From the NCBI GenBank assembly GCA_006969385.1, contig CP030884.1, positions 3,844,001 to 3,908,000 on the forward strand: a stretch of 64,000 bases of DNA. Direction: 5' to 3'. The notes under the pieces are model-generated. The model saw only the letters and a program-made list of their open reading frames with translations, did no database searches and was not told the DNA's origin. The position numbers and the translations under genes are program-made. The DNA is from Planctomycetaceae bacterium. GTDB taxonomy: Bacteria; Planctomycetota; Phycisphaerae; UBA1845; UTPLA1. Of the stretch, positions 8,587 through 16,931 are shown one piece after another (position 1 is the stretch's first letter; every line of letters begins with the position of its first letter).

Positions 8587-10149
8587 ATGACGGGTGAGAT
8601 CGAAATCAGCAAACGGTTGGTGCTGATCAACTCCGTTAGTTCGCTGGCGGCGCGGCTGATCAACGTCGGCGTATTGGTGTGGCTCAACCAATACCTGCTG
8701 CGTGAGATTTCGCCGGAAGAGTACGCCCTGTATCCGGTTGTGATGTCGGTCATTATTTTTGTGCCTTTGGCAACGTCGGTTTTGACCTCCGGCGTGGCGC
8801 GCTATTGCGTTGAAGCCAAGGCTCAATCCGATAACGATCGCGTGACGGCCATTGTGTCCACCATCATGCCGCTGCTGCTGGCGATTAGTTCATTGCTGCT
8901 CGTTCTGGGCGCGATCTTTACCTGGCAAATCGACGCGGTCTTGAAAATTCCGTCAGACCGATTATTTGACGCGCAACTTATGATGGGATTGCTCGTCGTT
9001 TCATTGGTGGTGCGCCTGCCGTTGATTCCTCTTAGCGCGGGATTCTTCGTCACGCAGAAGATGGTGCTGGCAAACTTGATTCGTGTGGCGTCGGAGTTTT
9101 TCCGTATCGCAGTTTTGTTTGCCTTGTTGTTCGGCGTTTCCACGCGCGTGATTTGGGTCGTCGTGGCAGCCGTTGCGGCCGATTGTTTGCGCGGTGCCGT
9201 CACGCAGTATTGGTCGCGCAAATTGGTGCCCGAGTTACGGTTTCGCATACGTGCCATTCGGTGGGAACTGGCGCGCGAGTTGATTTCGTTCGGCGCGTGG
9301 CGCTTTCTCAGTCAACTGGCCGAGCGATTACGGTCCCATGCCGACGTGCTGATTCTCAATCAATTGGCAACGCCGGTGGACGTCGCCAGCTATCACGTTG
9401 GGTCGTTGCCGCGACGACAGTTGGGCGACACGATCGCGCAAAGCTCGATGGCGATGGTGCCACCTTTAACCGCATTGCACGCACAGCAAAAGATTGGGGC
9501 GTTACGACATGCGTATCTGCGCGGCGGTCGGCTCGCGCTGTGGTTGGCTATGCTGGTGGCGGTGCCTGCCATGGTGTTCTGCCGCGAGATCGTACACCTT
9601 TATCTGGATGGCAAGTATCCGGCGGCGGCGACGGTGATGGTATTGCTGTTAGCGGCGTTTCCGATCGGGTATGGCCATTTTATGTTGCCGCGTATGGTGA
9701 CGGCGACTGCTAGTGTTAAGGCATTCGCCTTGCGAACCATCGTGGCGCAGACCTGCAACATCGGTTTAACGCTATACCTTGTCGGTGCGTTGGAAATGGG
9801 AGCGGCTGGTTCGGCGCTGTCGACACTACTCGTGACGGTCATCTTGAATCCGATTTTGATCTGGCCGCTAGGAATGCGCATCGCCCAAGTCACGTTTGGC
9901 GTATGGATGCGCCGCACGATGCTACCGGGTTTGGTTCCGAGCATAGTCGCCGTTGCCGTTTGCTTTTTGATGCAGCATTGGTGGGGGGCGCAAACCTGGT
10001 TCGATTTGGGTGTGTGCGTTGCGGTCAGCATGATGGTTTACAGCTTGGTTGTGTTGGTGGTCCTTCCCGCAGAGGATCGAAAAGACATGTCTCGGTTGCT
10101 CGACATCGTTCGCAAACGTTGGCCCAAGCGAAATAGCGGATCGACTTAG
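8587..10149 (+). CDS. Polysaccharide flippase, Wzx/MOP superfamily
   Basis: A 520-residue integral membrane protein with about 12-14 predicted hydrophobic helices from residue 15 to 505. The family pattern is clear at the start (ISKRLVLINSVSSLAARLINVGVLVWLNQYLL) and in the mid-protein charged loop before SFGAWRFLSQLAE near residue 232. Such proteins flip lipid-linked oligosaccharides across the inner membrane. It lies next to glycosyl-, acyl- and sulfotransferase genes and 25 bases ahead of the sulfotransferase start, consistent with one transcript. The exact lipid-linked glycan is unknown. Confidence 0.87.
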   Translation: MTGEIEISKRLVLINSVSSLAARLINVGVLVWLNQYLLREISPEEYALYPVVMSVIIFVPLATSVLTSGVARYCVEAKAQSDNDRVTAIVSTIMPLLLAISSLLLVLGAIFTWQIDAVLKIPSDRLFDAQLMMGLLVVSLVVRLPLIPLSAGFFVTQKMVLANLIRVASEFFRIAVLFALLFGVSTRVIWVVVAAVAADCLRGAVTQYWSRKLVPELRFRIRAIRWELARELISFGAWRFLSQLAERLRSHADVLILNQLATPVDVASYHVGSLPRRQLGDTIAQSSMAMVPPLTALHAQQKIGALRHAYLRGGRLALWLAMLVAVPAMVFCREIVHLYLDGKYPAAATVMVLLLAAFPIGYGHFMLPRMVTATASVKAFALRTIVAQTCNIGLTLYLVGALEMGAAGSALSTLLVTVILNPILIWPLGMRIAQVTFGVWMRRTMLPGLVPSIVAVAVCFLMQHWWGAQTWFDLGVCVAVSMMVYSLVVLVVLPAEDRKDMSRLLDIVRKRWPKRNSGST

Positions 10150-10174
10150 TCAAGGCGACGTGCGAAAAAAAGGA

Positions 10175-11059
10175 ATGATAAAGAAAATTACGCGCCAACT
10201 TGATCGATTGCGTATCCAACGCGATCTGAGGCGGTTTCATTGGAGAAACGTGCAGGTCGGCCTCGTCATATCGACAGGCCGCACGGGCACAAACTTCGTG
10301 CAGACGCTTTTCTCGCAAATATTGACGGGAGTCGATGCGCGACATGAACCACGTCCCGATTTGTTTGACCTAGGCACGCGGCGCATGCGGGGTGAGGTGT
10401 CGGACGCGGACGCGGCGCGCGAGTTACGCCTGCAACGGCTGGAGATTCGTAAGGAGTTGGCCCAACGCGATGTTAATCGCTACGTCGAATCTAACAATAA
10501 CATGGCGTATCTGCTACCGCAGATTTTTGATCTGTGGCCGCAGGCGAAGTTTATCCATATCGTGCGTAACGGTCGCGATTTTGTGCGGTCGTCGTTTTCG
10601 AAGAAGGTGGTTTCACGCTCGACCAATCAACTCGATGCGATGTTTATGACAGACGACGACAAGCGACGCCGCCTACAGGCCGGCGACTTGCCTGGCGATC
10701 CATACTGTGATCGTTGGGCGGAGATCTCGCGCTTCGAAAAACTCGCGTGGTATTGGATGACGAAGGATCGATTGATCTGCGATGCGCTGGAGGGCCATCC
10801 TGCAGCAATACGAATTCGGTTTGAAGACTTGTTTGACTCTGCAAAGGGCGTGGACTGCCTGCTGCAAATGTTGGCGCATCTGGAATTGACGGACGCATTA
10901 AAGGTCGAGCAAGGCGAGATAGCCCGCTTAATGGGCAAGCGTGTGAATGAGTCGTCGAGCTATTTGTTGCCGGGCCCGTCGGAATGGTCAGCCGAGCAAC
11001 AGCAGCAGTTCAATGACATCGCCGGTCCACACATGCGACGATTGGAATATGACGTATAA
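10175..11059 (+). CDS. Sulfotransferase family protein
   Basis: A 294-residue PAPS-dependent sulfotransferase-like protein. STGRTGTNFVQTLF near residue 25 is the 5'-phosphosulfate loop, and IHIVRNGRDFVRSS near residue 130 is the 3'-phosphate site. The C-terminus (RMGK...YLLPGPSEWSAEQ...HMRRLEYDV) resembles the end of glycan sulfotransferases. The start is ATG 10175 with AAAAAAAGGA just before it; the frame is open further upstream into the flippase gene, but that part overlaps flippase coding sequence. Its setting suggests sulfation of the exported polysaccharide. Confidence 0.85.
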   Translation: MIKKITRQLDRLRIQRDLRRFHWRNVQVGLVISTGRTGTNFVQTLFSQILTGVDARHEPRPDLFDLGTRRMRGEVSDADAARELRLQRLEIRKELAQRDVNRYVESNNNMAYLLPQIFDLWPQAKFIHIVRNGRDFVRSSFSKKVVSRSTNQLDAMFMTDDDKRRRLQAGDLPGDPYCDRWAEISRFEKLAWYWMTKDRLICDALEGHPAAIRIRFEDLFDSAKGVDCLLQMLAHLELTDALKVEQGEIARLMGKRVNESSSYLLPGPSEWSAEQQQQFNDIAGPHMRRLEYDV

Positions 11060-11089
11060 CGTGACGTCGATAACGGATAGTGCGGGTGA

Positions 11090-11509
11090 TTATTCCGCTA
11101 AGAATCTCCGCGCGATCCAACCCGCCACACCGATCCATGCGACACCAAGCACAACCACTGTGGCGAAATCGACGGGCGTTCGGTCTGCATCGCTTTCCAA
11201 ATAGACCAATTCCTTGATGGACGCCGCCCGTTCCTGGCGTTCGTCGAGTGCCGCCAACTCGGCGTGGCCACACTCGTATTCGACGGCCCGCAGGATAAGC
11301 TTCGCCTCAAATTCGTCGATGCCCAGCCGGGTGGCGAACGCCACGAAGCGCTTTCGCTGCCGCCAGTTCAGCGGCGCATCTTCCATCTCGGTCTTGGCCA
11401 TTTCCCGAAACAACTGCTTGGAAAATGACCGATCGATCGACCTCGCGTGCTGCACGCGGTCGTCGTTTGGGCCCTGAGAATCCTGAAAATGGGGGAATTG
11501 TCCCGACAT
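11090..11509 (-). CDS. Hypothetical protein with C-terminal membrane helix
   Basis: A 139-residue protein. The N-terminal two thirds are hydrophilic and helical (WRQRKRFVAFATRLGIDEFEAKLIL, AELAALDERQER). One hydrophobic helix near residues 112-133 (FATVVVLGVAWIGVAGWIA) anchors the end. ATG 11509 is preferred over an upstream TTG because GAGGGG lies about 10 bases before it. It is convergent with the sulfotransferase and divergent from the helicase gene. No family recognised. Confidence 0.6.
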   Translation of the reverse strand: MSGQFPHFQDSQGPNDDRVQHARSIDRSFSKQLFREMAKTEMEDAPLNWRQRKRFVAFATRLGIDEFEAKLILRAVEYECGHAELAALDERQERAASIKELVYLESDADRTPVDFATVVVLGVAWIGVAGWIARRFLAE

Positions 11510-11705
11510 CGATGCTGTGCCCCTCGCAATCGACGGTATCAACCTCGATATGCCGATTCAATGGTGGCGACGGGCAGGTCCAAGCGGGTCCGGTAGTGAT
11601 GGCAATGCGGCGACGATGATGATGCGTGCGCCTTGTGGGAATTGTCATAAGGTCCTATTATTCCGCGATTAATGAAAGATTCGATGTTCAAAAAATGTTG
11701 GCTGA

Positions 11706-13079
11706 TTGATGAATAAACGCCCCCAATACTCGAAGGCATTCAAGGCGCTGGGCGTAGAAACGCCGGTTCTCAAGGCTCTACAAGCGATGGAGTACGAGAC
11801 CCCGTCGCCGATTCAGGCCGAGTTAATCCCACACGTACTGAGCGGTCGCGATGTTCTGGGCCAAGCCCGTACCGGTACGGGCAAGACCGCGTCGTTTGGC
11901 ATTCCAATCGTGCAGCAGGTCGATCCGCAAGGTCGCATGCAGGCGCTGATTCTGACGCCCACGCGCGAATTGGCAGCGCAGGTGCTGGGTGAGATTCGTC
12001 GTTTGGCGAAGTTTACCGAGTTGCACGCCGTGCCCGTGTACGGCGGTACAAAGATTGCGGCGCAGATTCGCGACCTCGGTCGCAAGCCGCACATCGCAGT
12101 AGGCACGCCCGGGCGCGTGATGGACATGATGCAGCGCAACGTGCTCAACCTCGACGACGTGCGGTTTATCGTGCTCGACGAGGTCGACCGCATGCTGGAT
12201 ATCGGTTTCCGCGAAGATATTCGTCGGATTCTAGGCGATATCAAACACGAGCATCAGACCGTGTTCGTCTCGGCCACGCTCGAAGGGGAAGTGTCGCGCC
12301 TTGCCAAACGGTTCATGAAAGACCCGGTCGAGCTCAACGTCTCGAAGGACGAGATCACGGTTACGGATATCGCGCAAAGCTATCTCGTCGTAGAGCCGCA
12401 GAAAAAGATCTCGACGATCACAAAGATTCTGAAAAATGAAGGCCCCAAGCTGGCGATCGTCTTCACGCGCACGAAACATGGGGCGCGCAAGCTTGCCAAG
12501 CAGTTGCACGCCAATGGCTTTACCGCCAAGGAAATTCACGGCGACTTGGTGCAGCAAAAGCGCGAGCGCGTGATGGAGCGCTTCCGCAAGCATCACATTC
12601 CGTTGTTGGTGGCGACCGATCTGGCCGCGCGCGGGATCGACGTGCAGGGCATCACCCACATCATCAATTTCGATATTCCGGAAGACCCCGAAGTGTACGT
12701 CCATCGCATCGGCCGCACGGCGCGCATGGGTGCCAAGGGCATTGCGATTTCATTGGTCACCCCCGAGCAAGGGCCGATTCTGACGAAGATCGAAATGCTG
12801 ATCAACAAGGAAATCCAACGCTACGATTTGGATGGGGCTGCGGACGCGGAAGTGGATCGATCGGCACCGCGCAAGAAGAAAAAAAAGAAAACCGCCACGC
12901 CGCGGAGGCAGGATGCATCGCCTTCGGGCAATGCGTCGAGGGCCGCTCAGAAGAAACAGGGCAAAGTCGAAGACAAGCGCGCGAATGCGGAGGAAGCACC
13001 TGCGGCAGGCGATCAATCCCCGCAGCGACCGAAGCGACGCCCCTTGTTTGTGAAGCTGCCGCCACGTCGACCGCGTTAA
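11706..13079 (+). CDS. DEAD-box RNA helicase, RhlE-like, with DEVD motif II
   Basis: A 457-residue ATP-dependent RNA helicase for ribosome assembly or mRNA turnover. Visible motifs are the Q motif region (YETPSPIQAELIP), motif I ARTGTGKT, GTPGRVMDM, motif II DEVD at residues 158-161, SAT, VATDLAARGID, and motif VI HRIGRTARMG. The usual DEAD alanine is valine here (GTC, one base from GCC). From about residue 385 the chain is a basic low-complexity tail with KKKKKK and many Arg/Pro, typical of RNA-binding extensions. Its stop overlaps the 3' end of convergent ubiX by four bases. Confidence 0.93.
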   Translation: MMNKRPQYSKAFKALGVETPVLKALQAMEYETPSPIQAELIPHVLSGRDVLGQARTGTGKTASFGIPIVQQVDPQGRMQALILTPTRELAAQVLGEIRRLAKFTELHAVPVYGGTKIAAQIRDLGRKPHIAVGTPGRVMDMMQRNVLNLDDVRFIVLDEVDRMLDIGFREDIRRILGDIKHEHQTVFVSATLEGEVSRLAKRFMKDPVELNVSKDEITVTDIAQSYLVVEPQKKISTITKILKNEGPKLAIVFTRTKHGARKLAKQLHANGFTAKEIHGDLVQQKRERVMERFRKHHIPLLVATDLAARGIDVQGITHIINFDIPEDPEVYVHRIGRTARMGAKGIAISLVTPEQGPILTKIEMLINKEIQRYDLDGAADAEVDRSAPRKKKKKKTATPRRQDASPSGNASRAAQKKQGKVEDKRANAEEAPAAGDQSPQRPKRRPLFVKLPPRRPR

Positions 13080-13699
13080 GAACAGGTCTCGTCGGCGTCT
13101 TTGTTGGGGATCGACATCTTCGGGTCCCAACGCGTTTGCAATTCGTGCGCGACGCCGACCAAGTCGCAGAGCTTACCGACCACGAAATCCACCAATTCTT
13201 CGATGGTGCTGGGGCGCAAATAGAAGCCCGGCGACGCGGGGCAGATAATGCCCCCGGCGCGACTGATGCGCAACATGTTCTCCAAATCGATCGGCGAAGC
13301 CGGCATTTCGCGCGTTAATAAGATCAACTTGCGCGCTTCTTTCAGATGAACCGCCGCAGCGCGCGAGACCAAGTTTCCACCCAGCCCCGCCGCGACTTCA
13401 CCGAGCGTGTTGTTGCTGCAAGGGCAGATGATCATCGCGTCGGTCAGAAAGGACCCCGACGCGAGCGAGTCGCCCACATCGCGATAGGGATGCATGGTCA
13501 GTTGCGGTGCCAACTCAGGGCCGACGAGCGATTCGGGCGTCGGGTTTTCAATCGCCAGCTCGTCCAAAAATAATCGACGACCGTAGGGCGACATGACAAC
13601 GTGCACGTCGCAGCCATGCGCGGCGAGCACTTCCATCAGGCGTTGGGCGTAGGGGGCGCCACTTGCACCCGTAACGGCGACGACGATTCGTTTGGACAT
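13076..13699 (-). CDS. ubiX: Flavin prenyltransferase UbiX
   Basis: A 207-residue enzyme that joins dimethylallyl phosphate to FMN to make prenyl-FMN, the cofactor of UbiD. The N-terminal VAVTGASGAPYAQRLMEVL is the FMN-binding signature, and MIICPCSNNTLGEVAAGLG and PASPGFYLRP segments fit the family. It is the last gene of the leftward ubiD / zinc-ribbon / ubiE / membrane-protein / ubiX group, so cofactor maker and cofactor user are encoded together. Confidence 0.93.
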   Translation of the reverse strand: MSKRIVVAVTGASGAPYAQRLMEVLAAHGCDVHVVMSPYGRRLFLDELAIENPTPESLVGPELAPQLTMHPYRDVGDSLASGSFLTDAMIICPCSNNTLGEVAAGLGGNLVSRAAAVHLKEARKLILLTREMPASPIDLENMLRISRAGGIICPASPGFYLRPSTIEELVDFVVGKLCDLVGVAHELQTRWDPKMSIPNKDADETCS

Positions 13700-13720
13700 C
13701 TGCGCTTCTCCGCAGTGGCG

Positions 13721-15592
13721 TTACAGTTTGCGGGCGTCGATCAACGTTCGCAGGCTGACCAGCCGCGCACGGGCTTCGCTCGCCCAACAACTCTCCGGAA
13801 AGCGATTGGCCAATTCTTCAAACACCGCCAACGCCTCGGCCAGCTTTCTTTCGGATTCTAGAACGTCGGCCAGAAAATATGCGGCCATGGCACCGGCGGG
13901 TTTCTTTTTCAGATCCTGGTTGAGCTGTTCGAGTTGGCGAATGCGGCTGGGAATGGCCGATTCCGCCTGCGCCCGCAGCACGCGGGCGAATTCCGCTGCC
14001 GCCGAATCCGGAAACCGATCGACGATCATCGACAGGTTATCGGTGTACCGCGGATGATGCGGGTCGGCTTTCAGCAGGTTTTGCAGCGGCGTCGAATTGG
14101 ATACGTCGCCTGCCGGCATGGTGGTTGCCGTCGCTTCTGTCGGTGCCGGTGCACAAGCTCGTACGAGTTCGGCAAGGCGGGCGGCCTCAACCAGAAACGG
14201 TTCCGTCGCAATGCCCAGGCTTTCCGCGGGCGTGCGGCGTTCGAAGACCGATGAAATCACGCCGGTATCGTTCGAGTTTCCAAGTCGAATCAACTCGCGC
14301 GGTGAAAACGCCTGTTGCACGTGATCGAGCCGTTGCAATGCTTTATCGACGTCACCGGCAACGGCGTCGAGATAGGCCAGACGATAAATCGCGGGCACCG
14401 CCAAGCGCGACTGCGGCGAATAGGATGCGACGGCCTCCCAAACGCGGCGCGACGACATCACCGGCGGCAGCGTGCGGACTTTGGCGATGTGTTCCGCGGC
14501 AAGCAAGCTTTCGTCGAGGCGCGCGTCGACGGCGCGGCCCTTTAGCAACAACACATTGCCCACGTAATGTGAATCGGGGAACTGCTCGATAAAACGATCG
14601 CAGCGTTCGATCGCGTAAAGCCGCTCGGCTTCAAAGTCGACACGCAAAGCACGCTCGGCCTTCGCCATTTCGGTCGCGCGCAAATCTTCAAAACCGACGT
14701 CGGAAGATTGCTGCCACCTCTCCACTACAATTGCTTCGACCGCTTTGCCAAGATCGACCGCGGCGAACACAGAACTCGGCGCGATTCCGATGTCGCGCTC
14801 GAGTATGCGATATTCCAATTCGTGTCGACCGACACTCGTGTGAAACATGATCACGGGAATCGCGAACAAAACTGCCAACAAAGGCGGGATGCCGCCGGGC
14901 CGGAAGTTGATAAACCGCGCGACGGCCAATGCAAATGCCGAAATCACACACGACGCGAGCAGCGCCAATACCCACGGCGCGTAGAGCAGCGCTTGATTGC
15001 GCGTGGAGGCAAATTGGACGTCCTGTGGTCGCCACGACGCTCCGATGAAATACGCGCCGATCGGAAGCAACGCGATCAAGGCCGACGCATAGCGAAAGCG
15101 AAACCGGAACGGCCCCATGCAGGCTAACAGGCAACCCACCTGTATCGCAATGCCCAACCACGGCATCGCGGCCAGAAACACAATCATGGCGCAAAACGGA
15201 ACCGACGACGGCAGGCGATACAAGATAGAGATCAGAATCGGGATCGAACACAGCGAGGCGAGTTGCAAACCCATGATGACGGCATGAATCGGCACCGCCT
15301 GCACGGGAATGGGGTTGGTGAGAAAATCGACCAGCGTGATCGGGTTGCCATCCGCCCCGGTGAAGGACCGTAAGAAAAGATCGCGAAAGGCGGGGTGCTC
15401 CCACGGTGTGTAACTGCCTGTGCGTAACCAAAAGGTAAAGCAACACAAGCAGCCGAAGAGAATGCCGAGCAGCACGAGCATGAGCGCCGCGCGCACGCGA
15501 TATTTGGTACTGGCGCGCGACCAGACGTCAATGATCTCGGGCTGATCCTCAACGATATGCGTGACCGCATTGGAAGTGGGTACGGCTGTCAT
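13721..15592 (-). CDS. Large membrane protein with TPR-like C-terminal half
   Basis: A 623-residue protein of two parts. Residues 30-260 contain about five or six hydrophobic helices (for example RAALMLVLLGILFGCLCCFTF). The rest is soluble and helix-rich with repeats of tetratricopeptide type (AVASYSPQSRLAVPAIYRLAYLDAVAGDVDKAL; MAAYFLADVLESERKLAEALAVFEELANRFP). The start overlaps the ubiE stop as ATGA, so it is translationally coupled to quinone genes. It may be an assembly or scaffold protein, but I recognise no named family and its link to quinone synthesis is positional only. Confidence 0.7.
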   Translation of the reverse strand: MTAVPTSNAVTHIVEDQPEIIDVWSRASTKYRVRAALMLVLLGILFGCLCCFTFWLRTGSYTPWEHPAFRDLFLRSFTGADGNPITLVDFLTNPIPVQAVPIHAVIMGLQLASLCSIPILISILYRLPSSVPFCAMIVFLAAMPWLGIAIQVGCLLACMGPFRFRFRYASALIALLPIGAYFIGASWRPQDVQFASTRNQALLYAPWVLALLASCVISAFALAVARFINFRPGGIPPLLAVLFAIPVIMFHTSVGRHELEYRILERDIGIAPSSVFAAVDLGKAVEAIVVERWQQSSDVGFEDLRATEMAKAERALRVDFEAERLYAIERCDRFIEQFPDSHYVGNVLLLKGRAVDARLDESLLAAEHIAKVRTLPPVMSSRRVWEAVASYSPQSRLAVPAIYRLAYLDAVAGDVDKALQRLDHVQQAFSPRELIRLGNSNDTGVISSVFERRTPAESLGIATEPFLVEAARLAELVRACAPAPTEATATTMPAGDVSNSTPLQNLLKADPHHPRYTDNLSMIVDRFPDSAAAEFARVLRAQAESAIPSRIRQLEQLNQDLKKKPAGAMAAYFLADVLESERKLAEALAVFEELANRFPESCWASEARARLVSLRTLIDARKL

Positions 15593-16332
15593 GGCTTGGC
15601 GCCAAGATACACAGCCGCCACGCCCATCGTCAAAGAGTGATGCCGCACATGGCCGAATCCCGCCGCCGTCAGGGCTTCTTCCATGCCGCGTTCGTTCTTA
15701 AATGTCGAGACCGATTCGGGCAGGTAGCGATACGCACCGCTGCGGTCGCCGCTGATGACGGCTGCCGCACGAGGCAGAATGTTGTGGAAGTAGAATCGAT
15801 AGAGCCCGCCGAGAATCGCCGAACGCGGCGTGGTGAACTCCAAAATACACACGCGGCCCTTCGGTCGCAGAACGCGAAACATCTCGCCCAAGCCCGCGTC
15901 CAAATCCTGAAAGTTGCGCACGCCGAACGCGCAGCTGATGATATCGAAGTGAGCGTTAGGAAAAGGTAGATGCAACGCATCGGCCTGACACCAACCGATC
16001 TTTGACGGCCGCGCCACGGCACCGGCCAACATGCCGGCGGAGAAATCGCTGCCGGTCACGCTCTTGGGATTGGCAGCCGCAAACGCACGAGCGAAATCGC
16101 CGGTGCCGCACGCCAAGTCCAACACTTCATCGGTGGGCTGAACGTTCGACAAACGGACGGCTTTCTTGCGCCACGACGCGTCGATCCCCAACGACATCAC
16201 GCGATTTACGCGCTCGTACGTCGGCGCGATGTTGTCGAACATCGCGCGCACGCGCGTGGCCTTGTCGGGCTGCTCGTGGGGTGCCGCGAGGCGATGGTCG
16301 TCCCAAAGGACGGCAGTGGAATCGTCGCTCAT
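15589..16332 (-). CDS. ubiE: Demethylmenaquinone / ubiquinone C-methyltransferase
   Basis: A 247-residue SAM-dependent methyltransferase for the final C-methylation of the quinone ring. Family marks are YERVNRVMSLGIDASWRKKAV near residue 35, LDLACGTGDFA (SAM motif I), GSDFSAGML, and ISCAFGVRNFQDLDAGLGEMFRVLRPKGRVCILEF, the UbiE signature. The start is ATG 16332, giving MSDDSTAV; an upstream in-frame extension to 16374 lacks family sequence. In a planctomycete setting menaquinone is the likely product. It lies in the ubiD-to-ubiX operon. Confidence 0.94.
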   Translation of the reverse strand: MSDDSTAVLWDDHRLAAPHEQPDKATRVRAMFDNIAPTYERVNRVMSLGIDASWRKKAVRLSNVQPTDEVLDLACGTGDFARAFAAANPKSVTGSDFSAGMLAGAVARPSKIGWCQADALHLPFPNAHFDIISCAFGVRNFQDLDAGLGEMFRVLRPKGRVCILEFTTPRSAILGGLYRFYFHNILPRAAAVISGDRSGAYRYLPESVSTFKNERGMEEALTAAGFGHVRHHSLTMGVAAVYLGAKP

Positions 16333-16393
16333 ATTGGGAATTGTAGCCGCAACGCGATTTAAGGGGGGCGGCATGAATTTTGAAAGCTTCGCC

Positions 16394-16927
16394 TCAGAGC
16401 ATAATCATGGCGATGCCGGAAAACAGCGCGAACAGGAAGCCCGACAGAAACAACGCCTCCGGCCAATTACGATCGAACGTGACCTTATAAATGATGCCGC
16501 CGCACAATTGCAGTACGGCAATGCCCGACATGAATAGCCCCCAACTCGAGGACCACTTCACGATTACCGGCAGGAAAATAAACAGCACGTACATGCCGAT
16601 GCCGCCGTAAAGGCAAACCTGATTGACGAGTATCGCTTGGCGATCCGCCTTGTCGATGGGGGCTTCCGAACGAGCGGCGGCGCGGGCTTCGGCAACCGAG
16701 AACGGCGTACCGCACTCGGGGCAGATGCGCGAACGAAGCGTGCGCAGGTCGTACCCGCACTCGGGGCACAGGTGCGGCACGGTATCTGGCACCGGCGGAT
16801 GGTGGGAGGCATAGTTGCCCGCAGCATTGTAAGAATCCGACGCTTCGACCGGGTCGTTCTCACCAGCCAGCGGCAGTGGCTCGAGTTCGATCTCGAAGGG
16901 CGTCGATTTGTCAGGCACGTCGTTCAT
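16394..16927 (-). CDS. Zinc-ribbon membrane protein
   Basis: A 177-residue protein with an acidic N-terminus, a double CPECG zinc ribbon (CPECGYDLRTLRSRICPECG, residues 54-73), and three hydrophobic helices near 105-172. The ribbon is a typical planctomycete membrane-protein module of unknown partner. It starts four bases after the ubiD stop, so it is expressed with ubiD and ubiE. No enzymatic motif is visible. Confidence 0.75.
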   Translation of the reverse strand: MNDVPDKSTPFEIELEPLPLAGENDPVEASDSYNAAGNYASHHPPVPDTVPHLCPECGYDLRTLRSRICPECGTPFSVAEARAAARSEAPIDKADRQAILVNQVCLYGGIGMYVLFIFLPVIVKWSSSWGLFMSGIAVLQLCGGIIYKVTFDRNWPEALFLSGFLFALFSGIAMIML

Positions 16928-16931
16928 GCTG

